A stretch of DNA of 64,000 nt, from the NCBI RefSeq assembly GCF_900010755.1, contig NZ_CZJT01000106.1, positions 1-64,000 on the forward strand, given 5' to 3'. Each line of letters begins with the position of its first letter. Within the stretch, counting starts at the first letter, position 1. The stretch comes from Paeniglutamicibacter antarcticus (GTDB lineage Bacteria > Actinomycetota > Actinomycetes > Actinomycetales > Micrococcaceae). The notes beneath the pieces are model-generated. The model was not told the DNA's origin. It worked only from the letters and a program-made list of their open reading frames with translations, and did not search any database. Positions 61,236 through 64,000 of the stretch are shown piece by piece. A program made the position numbers and the translations under genes.

Positions 61236-63673
61236 GCACACCGACACTTGAACGTCCACGGGCCGAGGACAATGCTTATCCAAGCATTCGGGCTCGCCGG
61301 CAATTGGGCCCGGCGGCTCCCTTGCTCTTCGCCTTGGCCGCCACGCTCATAGCCACCATGGGTGCGGCTGCCAGCTTACACGGCGTCGTCGACGGTTGGG
61401 GATGGTTGATCCAGGTATTCGCAGTGGTGCTCGCGGCTTTGCTGGGGACCAACGCTGCCAGGTACTTCGGCGCCCCACGCTTTTTGGTTCCGCTGTTCGG
61501 TGTCTTGGCCATGGTGTTTTCTTTGACCGTGTTGTTCTTTTCAAACACGGCTTTCCTTGGCTTTATCCCCACTGGCGCAACCTACAGGGCGCTGTTGCAT
61601 GTGTGGACGATGGCCAATGAGCAGATGGGTTCCCAGGTTCCACCCGTACAAACGACCGGAGTCATCGTTTTCTCGCTGACTGTATGGGCGGCTTTGGTTG
61701 CGTTGGCGGTCGATACGCTCGCCTTTACACTCCGGGCCCCAGCAGTTGCAGGAATCCCGCTTGCCCTGCTCCTGATTATTGCTTCACTGTTCGAGCCGCG
61801 GGGGGCTGGACTGGGTGCGGTTGCCGTGACAGCGTCGGGTTTCTTGCTGATCTTGGCCGCTTCCCGTTGGTTCGAATCCACAGCATTGAACGGCAAGGGA
61901 CGGCGGCTGGCTGTTGAATTGGTGACGGAAAGCAATGCCCATCATTCATTGAATGCTTCCAAACCTGTCAATTCCTTGTTTCAAGGAACCGTGGTGGTAG
62001 CAGGCGGCGTCGTTGCCTTGATGATTCTGCCCATGGTGGTTCCGGGTTTCAACAAGGGCATGTTCATGGAAGGAACCCGTCCGACGTGGGGCAGGCTTGC
62101 CACCAACATCGACCCGATGATTTCACTTGGCAATGATTTGCGAAGCAATGCCGCCGGAACCGTGCTGCACTATTACACGGATGACACAGCTCCCATGTAC
62201 TTACGAACTTCCGTGATCGGAAACCTCGAAGGAAGTAAATGGAAGCCAAATGACGGGCTGCTTCGAGTTCCAGTCACCGAAGAACTTTCCATCCCCACCA
62301 GACCGGAGCGCGTCGGGAGCAGCCGGGAGATCACCACGAGAGTGGTGACAGACAAGTATCGCGGCGTGTGGTTGCCCCTTCCCACCGGCTCAGATCGCAT
62401 CAGCGGCCTGTCAGGTAACTGGAAATGGAGCCCGGATACCGGGACCATTCTTGCCGGCGAGAACGAACCCATTGCAGCCCAGGATTTCGTGACATTGAGC
62501 GAGGTTCCGGAAATCACTGCAGAGTCGCTCATCTCATGGTCCCAGGATGTTTCCGGGGGATTCTTTGACTCGGTGAATCCCGAGTATTCGCAAATACCCG
62601 CGGATCTCCCCGCATCCGTGCCGGCGGCGACGCAGAAGGCCATCAGCGGAAAAGAAGACGCGTCGCCCTTCGAACAAGCCGTCGCAATTCAGGACTACCT
62701 GCGTTCAAGTGCGTTCACATACTCGGAAAAGACCCCGGTCCAGGATGGCTATGACGGAAGTGGAATGCAGGTCATTGAGGCTTTCCTGGACAAGAGGGCA
62801 GGCTATTGCGTGCACTTTGCTTCAACCATGGCGACCATGGCACGCACGCTCAACATACCCAGCCGCATTGTCACCGGATACTCCCCCGGGAACGCAACCG
62901 GTGAAAGCGTATCGGCTAGCAACGGCACCGAGCTGAAAGAATTTACTGTCAACGCCCGCAACGCCCATGCGTGGCCGGAGCTTTACATCTCGGGTGCCGG
63001 TTGGATTGCCTTCGAGCCAACCCCGGGTCGCGGTGTGCCTCCGGAATACGCTCCCGCCGTGGCAGCTGCAAACCCAACCCAGGATCAGAACCCACGCGAA
63101 AGCAACCCTACTAACAGCGAAACGGCCCCTACGTCCGCTGCTTCAAGCTCCAGCGCTTCAGCGGTTTCCGGTAACGAGGTGACACAGCGCGAAGCACCTT
63201 CCCCGTGGCCTTTGGTGGCATTGTTGGCGGCACTGCTGGTTGCGGCGGTCCCCCTGCTAATCCGTCGCATCCAACACCGAAATCGACTGCTCGGCATCCT
63301 TGGAACACCAGATGGCGCCAAGGAATCCGGCGCTGAGGCCGCGTGGGCGGAACTCGTGGCGCTTGGCATCGATCATGCAAAGCCCATGCGGCAAGACGAA
63401 TCGGCGGGAGACTACGCCCGCCGATTGGCCAAGCTGTATCCGGGGGCACATGAAGCCATCATGCTGATTGTTGACGGTTATGAACGCCAACGCTATTCAG
63501 CTGCGGCTTTCACAGCCGAACAGCTTCAGGGGCTACGTGGGGCGTTGGCCGGCGTGGCCACATCCATGGGTGAAGCCCTCACGCCAGCGACCCGTTTGGG
63601 TATCCGGCTGTGGCCGCGCTCGGTATTCGCCCCGCGGCCACTCGATCCGTCTAACTATCGCGTTTCCAAATAG
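61232..63673 (+). CDS. TgpA-like membrane transglutaminase-family protein
   Basis: The 813-residue protein has about six N-terminal membrane spans (residues 27-215, DUF3488-like), another near 245-265, then an extracytoplasmic transglutaminase-like domain. Its catalytic cysteine is in RAGYCVHFAST (near residue 528), the histidine in NARNAHAWPELY and the acid in WIAFEPTPG, where glutamate replaces the more usual aspartate. A Ser/Thr-rich linker, one more span (about 650-672) and a C-terminal DUF4129-like region follow. It may process surface proteins or peptides. It ends 19 bases into the convergent rmlD-like gene. Confidence 0.92.
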   Translation: MSTPTLERPRAEDNAYPSIRARRQLGPAAPLLFALAATLIATMGAAASLHGVVDGWGWLIQVFAVVLAALLGTNAARYFGAPRFLVPLFGVLAMVFSLTVLFFSNTAFLGFIPTGATYRALLHVWTMANEQMGSQVPPVQTTGVIVFSLTVWAALVALAVDTLAFTLRAPAVAGIPLALLLIIASLFEPRGAGLGAVAVTASGFLLILAASRWFESTALNGKGRRLAVELVTESNAHHSLNASKPVNSLFQGTVVVAGGVVALMILPMVVPGFNKGMFMEGTRPTWGRLATNIDPMISLGNDLRSNAAGTVLHYYTDDTAPMYLRTSVIGNLEGSKWKPNDGLLRVPVTEELSIPTRPERVGSSREITTRVVTDKYRGVWLPLPTGSDRISGLSGNWKWSPDTGTILAGENEPIAAQDFVTLSEVPEITAESLISWSQDVSGGFFDSVNPEYSQIPADLPASVPAATQKAISGKEDASPFEQAVAIQDYLRSSAFTYSEKTPVQDGYDGSGMQVIEAFLDKRAGYCVHFASTMATMARTLNIPSRIVTGYSPGNATGESVSASNGTELKEFTVNARNAHAWPELYISGAGWIAFEPTPGRGVPPEYAPAVAAANPTQDQNPRESNPTNSETAPTSAASSSSASAVSGNEVTQREAPSPWPLVALLAALLVAAVPLLIRRIQHRNRLLGILGTPDGAKESGAEAAWAELVALGIDHAKPMRQDESAGDYARRLAKLYPGAHEAIMLIVDGYERQRYSAAAFTAEQLQGLRGALAGVATSMGEALTPATRLGIRLWPRSVFAPRPLDPSNYRVSK

Positions 63674-64000
63674 CGTTTCAGGCGTTCGAAGTGATCGGAT
63701 GTCGGGAACCCCGTCGACTGGATTTTGCCCAGGTCGAGGATGCTGTTGCAGGGACGCGGTGCAATATTGTCGCGACCGGCAAAATATTCAGCCGTACTGA
63801 TCCCTTTGACCCGCGCTGGATCGTGCCCTGTGAGCGAAAATACCTCTTGGGCGATTCGTGCCCAGGAAGCAGGTTCGCCATCTCCTGTCAGGTTGTATGT
63901 TCCGTACGGTGCCACTGTCCCGAGCAAATGGGCGATGCCTGCGGCTATGTCGTCGGTGAAAGTGAGCCTGCCAATTTGATCGTTCACCACTGAAGGGCCA
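63655..64000 (-). CDS. rmlD: dTDP-4-dehydrorhamnose reductase, C-terminal part (cut by window edge)
   Basis: Only the last 115 codons lie in the window. The reading frame is open to the edge and contains PSVVNDQIGRLTFTDDIA and YGTYNLTGDGEPASWARIAQ, then RPCNSILDLGKI near the end, all typical of RmlD, the final enzyme of dTDP-L-rhamnose synthesis. Rhamnose would be a plausible component of the exopolysaccharide, but the gene may equally serve cell-wall glycans. Its end overlaps the transglutaminase gene tail to tail by 19 bases. Confidence 0.87.
   Translation of the reverse strand, partial: GPSVVNDQIGRLTFTDDIAAGIAHLLGTVAPYGTYNLTGDGEPASWARIAQEVFSLTGHDPARVKGISTAEYFAGRDNIAPRPCNSILDLGKIQSTGFPTSDHFERLKRYLETR

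Noticed and set aside
1..64000. CRISPR arrays, prophage genes, rRNA or toxin-antitoxin pairs
   Set aside because: None was seen; the only repeats found are the IS ends and the short 30-bp-spaced pair near the left edge.

Overview
This window looks like chromosomal DNA of a high-GC actinobacterium, most likely a Micrococcaceae member (Arthrobacter or Paeniglutamicibacter type). The reasons are an rpfB-type resuscitation factor, DUF2505, SufU-type Fe-S assembly, the MoxR/DUF58/transglutaminase trio, frequent GTG starts and ATGA-coupled operons. Genus is an inference; no 16S gene is present.

Backbone. Several blocks keep an order I recall from other actinobacteria (Mycobacterium tuberculosis Rv1007-Rv1020 region): tatD-rpf-rsmA-ispE, pth-rplY-prs-glmU-TetR, and mfd. 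Here that backbone is pulled apart by two accessory blocks. Block A (about 16.4-26.6 kb) sits between rplY and prs. Block B (about 30.2-52.4 kb) sits between the TetR gene and an ABC-F gene. Both are visibly richer in A+T than the flanking housekeeping genes in many stretches.

Layout. 0-3.8 kb: sugar-phosphate mutase, deoC, a small membrane protein and a universal stress protein (+). 3.9-7.5 kb: mfd (-). 7.7-10.1 kb: DUF2505, VanZ-like, nhaA (+). 10.2-12.0 kb: sufS-sufU (-). 12.25-14.94 kb: an intact IS21-family element with definable ends and a 6-bp target duplication. 15.05-16.2 kb: rplY-pth (-). 16.5-25.8 kb: an exopolysaccharide operon (-) with flippase, three glycosyltransferases, two chain-length proteins flanking a polymerase, and a secreted glycosidase-like protein. 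26.7-29.5 kb: prs, glmU, tRNA-Gln. 29.5 kb: TetR (+). 30.3-34.2 kb: three + strand polysaccharide genes, including one 918-residue triple glycosyltransferase. 34.9-43.7 kb: eight-gene polysaccharide precursor operon (-) beginning with the initiating phosphoglycosyltransferase. 44.6-52.3 kb: three consecutive large ATPase-LuxR regulators (-). 52.4-58.6 kb: ABC-F, ispE, rsmA, rpf, tatD (-). 58.8-63.7 kb: moxR, DUF58, transglutaminase (+). The window ends inside an rmlD-like gene (-).

Together, blocks A and B look like one Wzx/Wzy-dependent exopolysaccharide locus: lipid-linked start (PGT), amino-uronic-acid precursor enzymes, glycosyltransferases, flippase, polymerase and length control. No tyrosine-kinase Wzc or phosphatase is visible. 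The trio of LuxR regulators beside it, in which two members have lost recognisable ATPase motifs, is the least ordinary feature. No CRISPR array, prophage, rRNA or toxin-antitoxin system was seen.
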